Assembly: GCA_016919605.1 (NCBI GenBank) | Contig: JACXTQ010000365.1 | Location: 1 to 7,449, forward strand | Source of the DNA: Methylovulum sp. | Lineage (GTDB): Bacteria; Pseudomonadota; Gammaproteobacteria; Methylococcales; Methylomonadaceae | Reading direction: 5' to 3' | DNA length: 7,449 nucleotides | In this document: piece after piece, positions 7,252 through 7,449 of the stretch | How the letters are laid out: each line of letters begins with the position of its first letter | Position numbering within the stretch: the stretch's first letter is position 1 | Notes under the pieces: generated by a model | What the model was told of the DNA's origin: nothing | The model's input: only the letters and a program-made list of their open reading frames with translations | Database searches by the model: none | Program-made: the position numbers and the translations under genes

Positions 7252-7358
7252 AAATTATGCGCCTGATTTGAAATTTTAATAATTAATGGGTGGGTAAACG
7301 TTAATTTGGATCTCAGATAGGCTATTTTACATGGCGTTGCCTTTAAAAAAACAGCAAT

Positions 7359-7374
7359 TGTGATAAAAATCACT
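7359..7374. promoter_or_regulatory. CRP/Vfr-like (or FNR-like) palindromic binding site
   Basis: The sequence TGTGA-TAAAAA-TCACT matches the CRP-family consensus TGTGA-N6-TCACA at 9 of 10 fixed positions. Its core GTGAT-AAAA-ATCAC is a perfect inverted repeat apart from the central four bases. It lies 235 nt upstream of pilM and about 150 nt upstream of the candidate pilM start of transcription. It could serve pilM or a gene to the right of the window; in Pseudomonas the divergent neighbour is ponA. An FNR-type regulator of the same superfamily is an alternative reader. Confidence 0.5.
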
Positions 7375-7449
7375 AACTGCCTAACAATTGCCGCTATCGC
7401 CTATCGGCCAATCTGTAAAAACCCGTTTTTTTTATGGTTAATTTTAGCC

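Larger units (their letters stand above)
7125..7449. other. AT-rich region upstream of pilM without a convincing gene
   Basis: This stretch contains many A and T runs. It holds the pilM ribosome binding site, the candidate pilM promoter and the palindrome listed separately. The longest open frame here (63 codons on the minus strand from a GTG at 7373) has no ribosome binding site and a composition unlike the neighbouring proteins, so I do not call it a gene. No coding sequence of a divergent neighbour begins before the window ends. Confidence 0.7.

Noticed and set aside
7331..7345. A possible sigma-54-like TGGC...TTGC pattern on the plus strand
   Set aside because: The TGGC and TTGC parts almost touch and lack the required spacing, so it is not a sigma-54 promoter.
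7182..7373. A 63-codon minus-strand open frame upstream of pilM with a hydrophobic N terminus
   Set aside because: It begins with GTG inside the palindrome, has no ribosome binding site, spans the candidate pilM promoter, and its composition reflects AT-rich noncoding DNA.
7388..7425. A plus-strand promoter for a divergent gene beyond the right edge
   Set aside because: TTGCCG at 7388 has no acceptable -10 hexamer at 16-18 nt, and no start codon with a coding frame is visible before the window ends.
1..7449. Mobile elements, CRISPR arrays, tRNA or rRNA genes, defence or toxin genes
   Set aside because: No transposase, long terminal repeats, regularly spaced repeats, RNA-gene signatures or unassigned coding stretches are visible. 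The window is almost fully occupied by conserved genes.

Overview
The window carries the type IV pilus alignment-and-secretin operon pilMNOPQ followed by the shikimate-pathway pair aroK-aroB. All genes are on the minus strand, so transcription runs from the right end towards the left. This gene order (pilM-N-O-P-Q-aroK-aroB) is known from Pseudomonas and many other Gammaproteobacteria, so the host is very probably a gammaproteobacterium with type IV pili. The moderate base composition, with AT-rich intergenic DNA, and the general character of the proteins would fit a type I methanotroph (Methylococcales). That narrower placement is only an impression and was not tested by any search.

Layout from right to left. 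7449-7125 is an AT-rich upstream region with no convincing gene. It holds a candidate sigma-70 promoter for pilM and a CRP/Vfr-like palindrome. pilM (7124-6063), pilN (6063-5464), pilO (5464-4781) and pilP (4781-4224) are joined by 1-nt stop/start overlaps, and pilQ (4208-1842) follows after a 15-nt gap. A strong symmetrical hairpin with T tracts (1791-1824) ends the pil unit. A 100-nt leader with a weak promoter candidate and a second palindrome precedes aroK (1691-1158). aroB (1161-79) overlaps the aroK stop by 4 nt. The start of one more minus-strand gene (92 to beyond position 1) overlaps the end of aroB; only 30 codons are visible.

How the genes work together. PilM is a cytoplasmic actin-like protein that binds the N-terminal tail of PilN. 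PilN and PilO form an inner-membrane coiled-coil heterodimer. The lipoprotein PilP links that dimer to the outer-membrane secretin PilQ, through which the pilus passes. AroK (shikimate kinase) and AroB (3-dehydroquinate synthase) act in aromatic amino acid and chorismate synthesis. They are conserved neighbours without a known functional tie to pili.

I found no previously undescribed system. This is a conserved housekeeping and pilus locus with all genes intact. The points worth a second look are regulatory (the upstream palindrome, the terminator and the leader between pilQ and aroK), a low-complexity repeat-encoded insertion in PilQ, a charged insertion and tail in PilO, and the truncated gene at the left edge.
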